Positions 1-9,260 are shown, numbered from the stretch's first letter. The stretch is 64,000 bases of DNA from CAVRQM01 sp965246915 (GCA_965246915.1 CBDFGB010000031.1:102572-166571); one strand, 5' to 3'. The notes: generated by a model from the sequence alone, not told the origin. A program made the numbers and translations.

Positions 1-91
1 AGCAATACTGTTGCCTGCGATCATGGGAACGATTGACTTGTCTCTTGGCCTGCCCCTAGCGTCGGTCGACGAGACACAGGGGTGTAGAAGC

Positions 92-1690
92 ATGAAGGCG
101 CCGCTTTGGTGTTCCGCGCTTGCGGGTCTGGCCGTGCTCACGACGGCGTTCGCGACGGGGTCGGAGGCGCAGGCTGGGCCGTCGCGCGGCGGCACGTTGG
201 TCTTCGGCCGAAATGCTGATTCGCAGTTCCTCGACCCGGTGCTGAACGACGCCAACGTCGACATCTGGATCGTGACCAATCTCAACAGCAATCTTCTGCT
301 GCCGACCTTGGACGGTAAGGGCGTCCGGCCCGGACTCGCCACGGAGTGGGCCGCCTCGGCGGACGGCAAGACGTTCACGGTCAAGATGCGGCCCGGGATC
401 AAGTTCGCCGATGGCAGCCCGGTGACCACCGAGGATGTCGTCTGGTCGCTGAACCGGGCGCGCGATCCGAAAGCCGGGATATGGAACTTCCTGCTCGCCT
501 CGATCGACTCCGTCGCCGCGAAGGGCGACGACACAGTCGTCCTGTCGCTCAAGAATCCCGACCCGAGCCTGCCCGCCGCGCTGGCGACGTTCAACGCCGC
601 CATCATGCCGAAGAAACTGTTCGAGGCCGCGAAGGGCGCGACCGACGCCGAAAAGGCGCGCAGCTTCGCCGAGCATCCGGTCGGCGCGGGTCCGTTCATG
701 CTCGACAGTTGGCAGCTGGGCAGCCGGATGGTCCTGAAGCGCAACCCATACTACTGGGCCAAGGATGCGGAGGGCGGAAGCCTGCCGTATCTCGATGCGA
801 TCGACATGCGCATCGTGCCCGACGACGCGACCCGTATTCTACAGCTCAAGGCCGGCGAGATCGCCGCCACGGAGTTCGTACCGTACGAGCGCGTCGCCGA
901 GCTGAAGAAAGACCCCGCACTGACGGTGGAGCTGTTCCCCTCTACACAGATCACCTACGTCCAGCTCAATGCGCGACCGAAGCTGATCGACGGGACGGAC
1001 AACCCGCTGTCCAACGAAAAGGTGCGGCAGGCGCTGAACTATGCGCTGAACAAGTCCGCGATCATTCAGATCGTGACACACGGCCTCGGGACGCCGATGC
1101 GGTCCTTCGTCCCGTCCACGACCCCGCTCTATGTCGACCTCGGGCCGGCCTATCCATACGATCTCACGAAAGCCAAGGCGCTCTTGAAAGACGCCGGATA
1201 CGACAAGGGTTTTCCCCTCGTAGCCTTTTCCCAGGCGGGCAAGGCGGCTGACACCTCGACGCTCGCCGCCATGCAGCAGATGTGGGCACCGCTTGGCGTG
1301 AAGCTGTCCATCCAGCAGATGGATTTGGCGACGCTGGATGCTCGTTATCACAATAAAGATTTTCAGATGCGCGCCGGTTACTGGACCAACGACATCGCCG
1401 ATCCAAACGAGATTACGAACTATTTCGCCTACTATCCGAATATCGAGAACCAGTACAGCGGCTGGCAGGAGCCGCGCACCGACAAGCTATTCGAGCAGAG
1501 CCAGGTCGAGCAGGATCCCGTCAAACGCGCCTCGCAGTATAAGGAGATCCAGGAGATCTACTTGAACGCCGCGCCGATGTTTTTTCTGTACGAAAGCCCA
1601 TTCGCCGCGGCGTCGCGGAAGGAGGCGAAAGGCTGGCTGCAAATTCCGCTCGGCAATTATATGTTTGAGAGCGCGTATATCGAGAAGTAA
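92..1690 (+). CDS. ABC transporter periplasmic substrate-binding protein, family 5 (peptide/opine type)
   Basis: Extracytoplasmic solute receptor of a Dpp/Opp/nickel-type importer, about 532 residues, the usual length for SBP family 5. The chosen ATG gives a clear N-terminal signal peptide (basic MKAP start, hydrophobic core, cleavage near SEAQA); the open frame runs further upstream from a TTG but that would bury the signal. Family hallmarks visible are GTLVFGRNADS near the mature N-terminus, a KFADGSPVTTEDVVWSLNRA segment, and a QALNYALNK segment typical of the lobe-II region. The four genes that follow encode the matching permeases and ATPases, so this is the ligand-recognition component. 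The ligand itself (peptide, opine or other) cannot be read from the sequence. Family assignment is secure. Confidence 0.93.
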   Translation: MKAPLWCSALAGLAVLTTAFATGSEAQAGPSRGGTLVFGRNADSQFLDPVLNDANVDIWIVTNLNSNLLLPTLDGKGVRPGLATEWAASADGKTFTVKMRPGIKFADGSPVTTEDVVWSLNRARDPKAGIWNFLLASIDSVAAKGDDTVVLSLKNPDPSLPAALATFNAAIMPKKLFEAAKGATDAEKARSFAEHPVGAGPFMLDSWQLGSRMVLKRNPYYWAKDAEGGSLPYLDAIDMRIVPDDATRILQLKAGEIAATEFVPYERVAELKKDPALTVELFPSTQITYVQLNARPKLIDGTDNPLSNEKVRQALNYALNKSAIIQIVTHGLGTPMRSFVPSTTPLYVDLGPAYPYDLTKAKALLKDAGYDKGFPLVAFSQAGKAADTSTLAAMQQMWAPLGVKLSIQQMDLATLDARYHNKDFQMRAGYWTNDIADPNEITNYFAYYPNIENQYSGWQEPRTDKLFEQSQVEQDPVKRASQYKEIQEIYLNAAPMFFLYESPFAAASRKEAKGWLQIPLGNYMFESAYIEK

Positions 1691-1723
1691 GGCGGCTCAT
1701 GATCGTCCCTGTCCTCGACAAAT

Positions 1724-1748
1724 GCCGAGGATCAACGACGTCCTCGGC
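1724..1748 (+). terminator. Intergenic hairpin after the binding-protein gene
   Basis: GCCGAGGA and TCCTCGGC form a perfect 8-bp stem around a 9-base loop, 33 bases after the binding-protein stop. There is no T-run, so it is more likely an mRNA-stabilising or attenuating hairpin that favours excess binding protein over the membrane genes, or a copy of a dispersed GC-rich palindrome (a similar stem lies near 11551-11570). Confidence 0.45.
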
Positions 1749-1777
1749 GAGCGTATGACAATCGTGGGAGGTCGGCC

Positions 1778-2737
1778 TTGGCCGACCAGACGGGAAAGGG
1801 GGCGGTGAGCGTCCGCATCGTCAGCCGCCTGTTGCAGCTCGTCCCGACGTTCCTCCTGATCGGCGTCGTGGTGTTCGTCCTGGTTCGGCTGCTGCCGGGT
1901 GATCCCGCGAGCGTCTTGGCCGGGGCCCGAGCGACACCCGAGAATGTCGCGCGACTCAATGCGCAACTGGGGTTCGACCAGCCGATCTACGTCCAACTTC
2001 TACGCTTCTTTGGGCGCTTGCTGCAGGGCGATCTCGGCCTGTCGGTCAGCCGTCGTGTCCCCGTGATGCGGCTCGTTGGCCAGCGTCTTCCCGTCACGCT
2101 GGCGCTGGTCGCGATATCCACGGTGATCGCGGTGGCGCTCGCCGTGCCGCTCGCCTTCGTCGCGGCGATCCGGCCCAATCGGCCCGCCGACCTGATCCTG
2201 CGCGGCGCGTTTCAGGTCGGGCTGTCCGCGCCGGTCTTCTATATCGGTCTTTTGTTGCTGGGACTTCTCGGCGCGCGGCTGCGTTGGTTTCCGGTCGGCG
2301 GCATGGGCGAGGGGTTCTGGGACAATCTGTATCATCTCATCCTGCCCGCGCTCGCGCTCGCGCTCAGCCTGTCGGCGGTCCTGATGCGCAACCTGCGCAG
2401 CGCCATCATCGGGGTGCTGAGCGCCGAGTATGTTGACTTCGCACGCGCGAAAGGACTGTCGCCATGGCGCGTGATGACCGGTCACGTGCTGCGCAACGCG
2501 CTGATCTCGACCGTGGTGCTACTGGGTCTGAACATCGGCGTGCTGCTGGGCAACACGGTGATCGTCGAGACGGTGTTCGCCGTGCCCGGCCTCGGCGCGG
2601 AAATGGTCGACGCGATCTTCGCGCGTGACTATCCGGTGGTGCAGGGCCTCACGCTCGTGCTCGCCGTGATGGTGTCGCTGGTGTTCCTGATCACCGACCT
2701 CATCGAAGGCTGGCTCGATCCCAGAGCCGGCGCATGA
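1778..2737 (+). CDS. ABC transporter permease, DppB type
   Basis: Integral inner-membrane subunit of the importer, 319 residues, with an N-terminal membrane anchor (LVPTFLLIGVVVFVLVRLLP) followed by the GDPA motif and further hydrophobic segments, as in DppB/OppB. The EAA-loop region is visible as EYVDFARAKGLSPWRVMTGH. It starts at TTG: a GGGAGG ribosome-binding site lies 6 bases upstream, and no ATG is better placed (a GTG nine codons in is the alternative). The stop overlaps the start of the next permease by 4 bases (ATGA), so the pair is translationally coupled and should assemble as a heterodimer. Confidence 0.93.
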   Translation: MADQTGKGAVSVRIVSRLLQLVPTFLLIGVVVFVLVRLLPGDPASVLAGARATPENVARLNAQLGFDQPIYVQLLRFFGRLLQGDLGLSVSRRVPVMRLVGQRLPVTLALVAISTVIAVALAVPLAFVAAIRPNRPADLILRGAFQVGLSAPVFYIGLLLLGLLGARLRWFPVGGMGEGFWDNLYHLILPALALALSLSAVLMRNLRSAIIGVLSAEYVDFARAKGLSPWRVMTGHVLRNALISTVVLLGLNIGVLLGNTVIVETVFAVPGLGAEMVDAIFARDYPVVQGLTLVLAVMVSLVFLITDLIEGWLDPRAGA

Positions 2738-3582
2738 GCGCGTCGTTGCCGGTCCCGTTCGTCGCGCGCGGCCGGGCGCCCGGGGTGTCGGCCGCTCTCG
2801 TGATCGGCCTCGTGATCACTGTGGTTTTCCTGTTCGCGGCGTTCGTTCCCGACGTTCTCGCGCCGTTCGACCCTCTCGATTTCGACTACGAGGCGCTGCT
2901 GGCACCGCCCAGCGTCGCGCATCCGTTTGGGACCGACAATTTCGGTCGCGATGTGTTCTCTCGTACGATCTGGGCGGCAAGGGTCGATTTGCAGATTGCG
3001 GTGTTCTGCACGGTGCCGCCTCTGCTGTTCGGCACCTTCGTCGGTTCGATGGTCGGCTACTATGGCGGGATTGCCGATGCCGTGTTCGGCCGTATCGTCG
3101 ACGTGGTCATCACCTTTCCCTTCATCGTGCTGGTCATCGCAATTGTCGCCGTCCTTGGACCCGGCCTGGGCAACGTCTACATCGCGGTCGGCGTGGTCGG
3201 CTGGGTGTTTTACGCCCGCCTCGCGCGCGCCGAGATCATGGTGTTGCGGAAGGCTGATTTCGCCTCCGCTGGGCGAGTCATGGGCTACAGCGATTTTCGT
3301 ATCATTTTCCGCCATCTGCTGCCGAACGCGCTGAACGGCATCGTCGTCTATTGGATGACGGACATGGCGCTCGACATCCTACTGGGATCGAGCCTTGGCT
3401 ACCTGGGTCTCGGCGCCCAGCCACCGACCGCCGAATGGGGCGTGCTGGTCGCCGACGGCAAGAACTTCATGGAAACGGCGTGGTGGATGAGCGTCTTTCC
3501 GGGCGCTGCGATCGTGATGGCCGGCACCGGGTTCAGCCTGCTCGGTGACGGTCTGGCAGATTTGCGGGCGGTTCGCGCGTGA
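2734..3582 (+). CDS. ABC transporter permease, DppC type
   Basis: Second membrane subunit, 282 residues, with one transmembrane helix near residues 20-40, the family motif HPFGTDNFGRDVFSR after it, and a permease core with an EAA loop (ADFASAGRVMGYSDFRIIFRH). Overlaps the upstream permease and the downstream ATPase by 4 bases each. Belongs to the OppC/DppC branch; the order B-C-D-F is the standard one for these systems. Confidence 0.93.
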   Translation: MSASLPVPFVARGRAPGVSAALVIGLVITVVFLFAAFVPDVLAPFDPLDFDYEALLAPPSVAHPFGTDNFGRDVFSRTIWAARVDLQIAVFCTVPPLLFGTFVGSMVGYYGGIADAVFGRIVDVVITFPFIVLVIAIVAVLGPGLGNVYIAVGVVGWVFYARLARAEIMVLRKADFASAGRVMGYSDFRIIFRHLLPNALNGIVVYWMTDMALDILLGSSLGYLGLGAQPPTAEWGVLVADGKNFMETAWWMSVFPGAAIVMAGTGFSLLGDGLADLRAVRA

Positions 3583-4538
3583 CGGTCCTGCTGTCGGCAC
3601 GAGGCCTGCGTACTCTGTTCGATGGCGTGCCGATCGTCGACGGCGTCGACCTCGATATTCGCGCAGGCGAGGTCCTCGGGCTGGTCGGCGAAAGCGGCTC
3701 CGGCAAGAGCATGACCTTGCGCTCGCTGCTGCGGCTGATCCGTCCCCCCGGCCGTGTCGAGGGAACAATCCTCTGGCGCGGCCGCGACCTCCTGGGACTT
3801 TCAGAGGCGGAAATGCGGGCGGTGCGCGGGCGGGAGATCGGGATGATCTTCCAGGAGCCGATGGTCGCACTCAATCCCGTGCTGACCGTCGGCAGCCAGA
3901 TCCGCGAAAATCTACGTGCGCATACCTCGCTAGACAGGCGGGGGCGTCATAGCCGCGCGGTGGACCTTCTCGATCTCGTCGGCATTCCGGCCCCGGCTCG
4001 GCGCGCCTCCGACTACCCGCACCAATTCTCCGGTGGCATGCGGCAGCGGGCGATGATCGCGATCGCGCTCGCCTCGAGTCCGACCCTTCTGCTGGCCGAC
4101 GAGCCGACCACCGCGCTGGACGTGACCATCCAGGACCAGATCCTGAAACTGCTGCTGCGGCTGCGTGAGACGCTGGGCATGGCGGTCGTTCTCGTCACCC
4201 ATGATCTCGGCGTGGTGGCACAGAGCTGCGACCGGGTGGCCGTCATGTATGCGGGCCGCATCGCGGAGCGCGGGGCAGTGGCGGAGGTGTTCGCGGCCCC
4301 CGCGCATGCCTACACGCAGGGTCTTTTGCGGTCGGTGCCCGCGGCGGATCAAGCGCGGCGGATGCTGCGGCCCATCGCCGGCGCGCCGCCGCCGCCCGGG
4401 TCGTCGGCCACCTGCTGCGCCTTCGCGCCGCGCTGCCCATACGCGAGCGATGCCTGCACGATGGGTCGACCCGACCTTGTCGAGCGAGCCGGCGGCCGTG
4501 CCAGCGCCTGTGTCCACTGGGACCGATTGGCCGCGTGA
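3579..4538 (+). CDS. ABC transporter ATP-binding protein, DppD type
   Basis: Cytoplasmic ATPase of 319 residues. Walker A GESGSGKS lies at residues 37-44, followed by a Q-loop (IFQEPM), the signature FSGGMRQR, Walker B LLLADEP and switch histidine THDLG. The C-terminus carries the oligopeptide-transporter (oligo_HPY) extension with the cysteine pattern CCAFAPRCP. Starts at GTG in a 4-base overlap with the permease. Pairs with the next gene to form the ATPase heterodimer. Confidence 0.94.
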   Translation: MTVLLSARGLRTLFDGVPIVDGVDLDIRAGEVLGLVGESGSGKSMTLRSLLRLIRPPGRVEGTILWRGRDLLGLSEAEMRAVRGREIGMIFQEPMVALNPVLTVGSQIRENLRAHTSLDRRGRHSRAVDLLDLVGIPAPARRASDYPHQFSGGMRQRAMIAIALASSPTLLLADEPTTALDVTIQDQILKLLLRLRETLGMAVVLVTHDLGVVAQSCDRVAVMYAGRIAERGAVAEVFAAPAHAYTQGLLRSVPAADQARRMLRPIAGAPPPPGSSATCCAFAPRCPYASDACTMGRPDLVERAGGRASACVHWDRLAA

Positions 4539-4562
4539 CCGTTTTCGCATGACGTCCGGCGC

Positions 4563-5585
4563 ATGACGACGCGCGCTCGCCGCCCGGAACCGGTCATGAT
4601 CATACAGGGTCTGACCAAGACTTTTCCGATTCGGCGTTCGTTGTCGGAACGCCTGCGCGGCGGCGGCGTGCGTCGCGTGCATGCGCTGACAGACGTTGAC
4701 CTCGAGATCGCGCGCGGCGAGACGCTCGGCGTCGTCGGCGAGAGCGGGTGCGGCAAGTCCACTCTGGCGCGCTGCCTGGTGCGCTTGCACCGGGCCGATT
4801 CTGGGACGATCGACTTCCAGGGCATCGATATCGGCCGACTCCGCGGTGCGGATTTGCGCCGCTTCAATCGGCGCGTCCAAATGGTCTTTCAGGACCCGTA
4901 TGGCTCGCTCAACCCCCGGATGACGGTGCGCGCGACGCTGAGCGAGGCGCTCGAGGTGCATCGCATGCGTCCGCGCCGCGACATCGAACGGCGCGTGGGC
5001 GAGTTGCTGGACATGGTCAATCTGCCCCGTTCGGCGGCCGGGCGCCGGCCGCACGAATTCTCCGGCGGGCAACGGCAGCGTATCGGTATCGCCCGGGCGC
5101 TCGCGGTCGAGCCGGAATGTCTGATTGCCGACGAGCTTGTGTCGGCACTCGACGTGTCGGTGCAGGCGCAGATGGTCAACCTGCTTCTGGAATTGCAGGA
5201 GCGGTTGCATCTGACGGTGGTGTTCATCGCCCACGACCTGCGGCTGGTGCGCCATTTGTCGCACCGGGTCGCAGTGATGTATCTCGGCAGGATCGTTGAA
5301 TTGGCCGCGACCGAATCGCTTTTCGCCGCGCCGCGTCATCCGTATACCCGCGCGCTGTTGCGGGCCGCGCCCGATCTAAATCCCACCCGCCGCGACGGTG
5401 CCGAGGCGGTGCGCGGAGAGCTGCCGAGCCCGATCGACCCGCCGCGCGGTTGCGCGTTCCATCCGCGCTGCCCCGACGTCGTGGCGGCCTGTCGCACGGA
5501 GCGCCCAAACCTGTCGCTGCTGCCGGATGGACGGATGGTCGCGTGCCATGTCGCCGCCGCAGCCGATCCCGCATCACAGCGCTGA
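4563..5585 (+). CDS. ABC transporter ATP-binding protein, DppF type
   Basis: Second ATPase, 340 residues. Walker A GESGCGKS at residues 59-66, Q-loop VFQDPY, signature FSGGQRQR, Walker B LIADELVSALD and switch HDL are all present. Walker B reads DEL rather than the common DEP, a minor variation seen in this family. C-terminal oligo_HPY motif CAFHPRCPD. It begins 24 bases after the DppD-like gene and ends the operon. Confidence 0.94.
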   Translation: MTTRARRPEPVMIIQGLTKTFPIRRSLSERLRGGGVRRVHALTDVDLEIARGETLGVVGESGCGKSTLARCLVRLHRADSGTIDFQGIDIGRLRGADLRRFNRRVQMVFQDPYGSLNPRMTVRATLSEALEVHRMRPRRDIERRVGELLDMVNLPRSAAGRRPHEFSGGQRQRIGIARALAVEPECLIADELVSALDVSVQAQMVNLLLELQERLHLTVVFIAHDLRLVRHLSHRVAVMYLGRIVELAATESLFAAPRHPYTRALLRAAPDLNPTRRDGAEAVRGELPSPIDPPRGCAFHPRCPDVVAACRTERPNLSLLPDGRMVACHVAAAADPASQR

Positions 5586-5713
5586 GTAATGCTGCGGCGC
5601 GAAATCGTCGTCACGACCCGGCGGGGACTTGTAGCGATTTCTTAACAGACTATCGTTTGGATAAGCCGGTGGCGCGAACACTGGCGCACGAACAAGACGA
5701 CGGGAGGTTTTCC

Positions 5714-5932
5714 ATGTCCGCTCCTTCGCTCGCGCATCGCGACGATAGCTTCGGACTCAATACAGGTGTTCAGTCGGGCCTGCTGCTCGCTGGGCGCGGT
5801 GATCGGTTGGCACGCCATCGCGGCCATGACGAGCTGGCACCGGCGCGTGGCTTCGCGATCGCGTGTTTGGTCGGCACCGCGATCTGGGTTGGAATTTTCG
5901 GAATAGTTGCAGCGACACTGCAGCTTTTCTGA
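5714..5932 (+). CDS. Small single-pass membrane protein, function unknown
   Basis: 72 codons with a good ribosome-binding site (GGGAGG, 6-7 bases upstream). The N-terminal 45 residues are polar and histidine/arginine-rich; residues about 47-70 form one hydrophobic helix (FAIACLVGTAIWVGIFGIVA), ending four residues later. The frame is open much further upstream, but the ribosome-binding site and the absence of family signal favour this ATG. It converges on the sugar kinase gene with only 7 bases between stops. I do not recognise the family. Confidence 0.6.
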   Translation: MSAPSLAHRDDSFGLNTGVQSGLLLAGRGDRLARHRGHDELAPARGFAIACLVGTAIWVGIFGIVAATLQLF

Positions 5933-5939
5933 TTGCGAC

Positions 5940-6851
5940 TCACACTGCCGGCATTGCGGCGTGCGGGATGATGGCGCCGCGATGCTGGACGACCCTGCCG
6001 GCGAGGCGGTGGCCAGCGCGTGCCGCGTCGACTGGCGAAAGGCCCGACGCGCGCGCTGCGATGTAGCCGGCGGCGAAGCTGTCGCCTGCCGCCGTCGTAT
6101 CGACCAACGACTCGGCCGGGGCCGTGGGCACGTCGGACACGCCCTCCGTGGTCGCCACGAGGCATCCGGGAGCGGCCTGCTTGACCACGATCTCGGCTGA
6201 ACCCCCACTCCTGGCCCACTCCAGGGTTGCCATTTCCGCGCGGCTGCCATGCAGTAGCATGTGATCTTCGACTCCCGCAAAGACCAGGTCGCAGCGGCGC
6301 AGCATCGCTGCGAAGGCGGCGCGCGGGCCCTCGGCATCAAGCCAGCCGCGTGGTCGGAAGTTGGTATCGAAGCTGACGCGCGTCCCGGTCGCTCGCAGCT
6401 GGTCGAGGAGGGCGAACAGACGCGCGCGATCGGGCTCGCTGAACAGCGAGAGGGTGATTCCCGAAAGATGAACCAGCCGGTGCGCCGCAAGCGCCGTTTC
6501 GATTCGGGGCAGATCCGCGTGGTCGAACAGCCGGCGGACCGGCGCACTGTCCCGCCAGTAGGAGAAGCGGCGCTCGCCCGTCGTGTCGGTCTGGATGATG
6601 TAGAGGCCAGGGAGCGCGCCGGGCGTCCGTAGCACCAGCGACGTGCCGACGCCTTCTTCCGCCCAGCCGAGCAGCATCTCCTCGCTGAACGGATCCGTAC
6701 CCAGCGCGGTGACGTAGTCCACGGCGCAGCCCAGCCGGGCGAGGTAGACTGCGGTGTTCAGCGTGTCGCCGCCAAACCCGCGCGACAGCATGCCGTCCGG
6801 CAGCTGGACCAACTCGATCATGCATTCGCCGATACAGGCGATGCGGCTCAT
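5940..6851 (-). CDS. 2-dehydro-3-deoxygluconokinase-like PfkB sugar kinase
   Basis: Ribokinase/PfkB-family kinase of 303 residues, predicted to phosphorylate 2-keto-3-deoxygluconate in the cytoplasm. N-terminal ACIGECMIEL and GGDTLNTAVYLARLG are the first PfkB signature region; the C-terminal signature is DTTAAGDSF, the form usual in KdgK, with the catalytic Asp in AGD. The start was set at the ATG that begins MSRIACIGE, which matches KdgK N-termini; the reading frame extends about 140 codons upstream without homology. KDG kinase is the best fit, but a related sugar kinase such as a fructokinase cannot be excluded. Confidence 0.85.
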   Translation of the reverse strand: MSRIACIGECMIELVQLPDGMLSRGFGGDTLNTAVYLARLGCAVDYVTALGTDPFSEEMLLGWAEEGVGTSLVLRTPGALPGLYIIQTDTTGERRFSYWRDSAPVRRLFDHADLPRIETALAAHRLVHLSGITLSLFSEPDRARLFALLDQLRATGTRVSFDTNFRPRGWLDAEGPRAAFAAMLRRCDLVFAGVEDHMLLHGSRAEMATLEWARSGGSAEIVVKQAAPGCLVATTEGVSDVPTAPAESLVDTTAAGDSFAAGYIAARASGLSPVDAARAGHRLAGRVVQHRGAIIPHAAMPAV

Positions 6852-6964
6852 GCCACGGCCCTCCGAAACACGGCCGGGTCCCGCCCGCGCGCATGGCGCT
6901 CCGCGACCCGGCTCGCGCTGCCTTGCCAATGCGTGTTCTGCACGACGGCCTCCGTCAGCGGCGA

Positions 6965-8797
6965 TCAGGTGGGATGGAAGAACGCATACACCTGCTGCGC
7001 GATCTTCGTGTTGATCCCCGGCGCGGCCAGCAGGTCCGACAACCCGGCCTGCTTCACGCCGCGCGCCGACCCGAAATGGTTCAGCAGCGCGCGCTTGCGG
7101 CCCGGGCCGATGCCGGGGATCTCGTCCAACTCGCTGCTGATCAGCGACTTCGACCGGCCGGCGCGGTGCGTGGTGATGGCGAAACGGTGTGCCTCGTCGC
7201 GCAATCGCTGCAGGAAATACAGTACCGGGTCGCGCGGCGGCAGCTGAAACGCCGGTCGCCCGTCCACGTGAAACCACTCCCGCCCCGCGTCGCGGTCCGG
7301 TCCTTTGGCGATGGCGACCAGAGGCAGATCGGTGACGCCCAGATCAGCAAGTACTGTTCGCGCCGCGGACAACTGTCCGGCGCCGCCGTCGATCAGCACC
7401 AGATCGGGCCAGCCGGGCGGCAGGCTGGACGGGTCGGGATTTTCCTTCAGCGCGCGGCCGAACCGACGTTCCAGCACCTCGCGCATCATGGCGAAATCAT
7501 CGCCCGGTGTGATCGGCCCGCGAATGCCGAATTTACGGTAGGCCTGCCGCGTGAATCCCTCGGCACCGGCGACGATCATCACGCCATAAGCGTTGGTGCC
7601 CATGATGTGGCTGTTGTCGTAGACCTCGATCCGTTCCGGCGGCGCGCCCAACGTGAACAATTCCGCGGTGGCCGCAAGCAATTTGGCCTGTCCCGCCCCC
7701 TCGGCCAGACGGCGTTCCAGCGCCTCGCGCGCGTTGGTCTCCGCATGCGCCACGACATCGCGCTTTTCACCGCGCTTGGGCACGACGATGCTGACGCGAC
7801 GGCCGCCATCCGCGCGCAAGGTCAGCGCCTCGGCCAGAAGGTCCTGTTCCGGGACTTCGTGGCTGAGCAGCAGGCAGGGCGGTGGCGGCTTGTCGTCGTA
7901 GAACTGCGCGATGAACGCCGCGAGCACCTCGGCGATCTCGGCACCCTTGGCGTGACTCGGGAAGAAGGCGCGATTGCCGTTGTTGTTGCCGCCACGCACG
8001 AAGAACACCTGGACGCAGGTCTGGCCCGCCGTCTCGTGCGCGGCGATCACGTCGGCGTCGCCGATGCTTTCCGGGTTCACCACGCCGGTTCCCTGCACAT
8101 GCGTCAGCCCGCGGATGCGGTCTCGCAACGACGCGGCGCGCTCGAACTCCAGCGCCTCGGACGCCGCCTCCATTTCGGTTGCGAGCTCGCGCTGCACCGT
8201 GCCGCCTTTTCCACTCATGAAGGCGCGCGCCTGACCCACAAGCGCGGAATAATCCGCCTCGCTCACCCGCCCAACGCACGGCGCGGAGCAGCGGCGGATC
8301 TGATGCAGCAGGCACGGCCGCGTGCGACTGGCGAAAACCGTGTCGGCGCAGGACCGCAGCAGAAACACCCGCTGCATCGCCGTGACGGTCTGGTTGACCG
8401 CCCAGGCCGAGGCGAACGGGCCGTAATAGCTGCCGGGGCGGGTGCGCGCGCCGCGATGTTTCGTGATCTGCGGATAGGGATGATCCTCCGTCAGCATCAG
8501 CCACGGATAAGATTTGTCGTCGCGCAGCACGATGTTGTAGCGCGGCTTCAGCCGTTTGATGAGGTTGGCTTCCAAAAGCAGCGCCTCGGCTTCGGTGTGC
8601 GTCGTGACGATCTCCATCGACGCCGTCTCGGAGACCATGCGACGCAGCCGTTCCGGAAGCCGGCCGATCTGGGTGTACGACGTGACCCGGTTGCGGAGCA
8701 CTCGCGCCTTGCCGACATAGAGTGCCTCGCCCTTGGCATCGAGCATGCGGTAGACGCCTGGGCTGCGCGGCATGGTGGCGAGCGCCGCTTCGATCAC
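6965..8797 (-). CDS. uvrC: Excinuclease ABC subunit C
   Basis: Dual-incision nuclease of UvrABC nucleotide excision repair. In order: N-terminal GIY-YIG domain (PGVYRMLDAKGEALYVGKA), UVR motif (FERAASLRDRI) that contacts UvrB, the RNase-H-like second nuclease domain (LIDGGAGQL, AIAKGPDR), and a C-terminal helix-hairpin-helix pair (IPGIGPGRKRALLNHFGS). From the GTG chosen here it has 610 residues, the length of E. coli UvrC. The start is uncertain: the frame stays open upstream to a TTG at 8929 that overlaps folB, running through a perfect palindrome. A GGAGGA ribosome-binding site sits immediately after the folB stop, too far from this GTG to serve it directly. Last gene of the sorbosone dehydrogenase-SDR-folB-uvrC set. 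Confidence 0.93.
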   Translation of the reverse strand: MIEAALATMPRSPGVYRMLDAKGEALYVGKARVLRNRVTSYTQIGRLPERLRRMVSETASMEIVTTHTEAEALLLEANLIKRLKPRYNIVLRDDKSYPWLMLTEDHPYPQITKHRGARTRPGSYYGPFASAWAVNQTVTAMQRVFLLRSCADTVFASRTRPCLLHQIRRCSAPCVGRVSEADYSALVGQARAFMSGKGGTVQRELATEMEAASEALEFERAASLRDRIRGLTHVQGTGVVNPESIGDADVIAAHETAGQTCVQVFFVRGGNNNGNRAFFPSHAKGAEIAEVLAAFIAQFYDDKPPPPCLLLSHEVPEQDLLAEALTLRADGGRRVSIVVPKRGEKRDVVAHAETNAREALERRLAEGAGQAKLLAATAELFTLGAPPERIEVYDNSHIMGTNAYGVMIVAGAEGFTRQAYRKFGIRGPITPGDDFAMMREVLERRFGRALKENPDPSSLPPGWPDLVLIDGGAGQLSAARTVLADLGVTDLPLVAIAKGPDRDAGREWFHVDGRPAFQLPPRDPVLYFLQRLRDEAHRFAITTHRAGRSKSLISSELDEIPGIGPGRKRALLNHFGSARGVKQAGLSDLLAAPGINTKIAQQVYAFFHPT

Positions 8798-8830
8798 CGC
8801 GACGCCGCGGGAGGCTGGGGCCTCATCCCG

Positions 8831-8889
8831 ACCCTCCCCACAAGGCGGAGGGAGCTGGGTTTCTGCTCCCTCCGCCTTGTGGGGAGGGT
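8831..8889. repeat. Perfect 25-bp inverted repeat (REP-like palindrome) between folB and uvrC
   Basis: Bases 8831-8855 and 8865-8889 are exact reverse complements (stem core CTCCCCACAAGGCGGAGGGA), separated by a 9-base loop. The flanks partly extend the symmetry (ATCCCG before, GGGGTGGGAT after). It lies within the extended uvrC reading frame and keeps that frame open. The form is that of a dispersed intergenic palindrome in GC-rich proteobacteria; transcribed, it would be a very stable hairpin. Confidence 0.85.
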
Positions 8890-8906
8890 TGGGGTGGGAT
8901 TCCTCC

Positions 8907-9260
8907 TCAACGCCCACGAAAAACCTCAACCCCCACCACGGCCCCCTCGGCCAGGATGTCGAGCTTCTCCACCCGGACCGTCACCGCCAAAACCCGCGCC
9001 TCCATCAGCACCGCCCCCGCGATGCGCTCCGCGAGTGTTTCCACCAGCCGCACATGGCCCGCCGCGACTTCTCGTTCCACCACCTGCACGACTGTTCCGT
9101 AGTCGACGACGCGCTCGACTAGATCGGCACCGACGCCGCCGGGATCGGTGACGGTGAAGTCCACGCTCACGCGAATACGCTGCGGCCCGTCATGCTCGTG
9201 CGGCATCACGCCGATGTGCGCCGGCAGCACCAGGCCACGCACGAAGACGGTCCGTGTCAT
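8907..9260 (-). CDS. folB: Dihydroneopterin aldolase
   Basis: Folate pathway enzyme that cleaves 7,8-dihydroneopterin to 6-hydroxymethyl-dihydropterin and glycolaldehyde. 117 residues, the normal FolB length; begins with the family pattern VFVRGLVLPAHIGVMPHE, where the Glu is the substrate-binding region, and has VDYGTVVQ and LVETLAERIA in the usual places. Overlaps the upstream SDR gene by 4 bases, suggesting coupled translation and a shared pterin role. Confidence 0.9.
   Translation of the reverse strand: MTRTVFVRGLVLPAHIGVMPHEHDGPQRIRVSVDFTVTDPGGVGADLVERVVDYGTVVQVVEREVAAGHVRLVETLAERIAGAVLMEARVLAVTVRVEKLDILAEGAVVGVEVFRGR

Noticed and set aside
5450..5713. N-terminal extension of the small membrane protein
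   Set aside because: The frame is open but overlaps the end of the ATPase gene, and the ribosome-binding site is right before the ATG at 5714.
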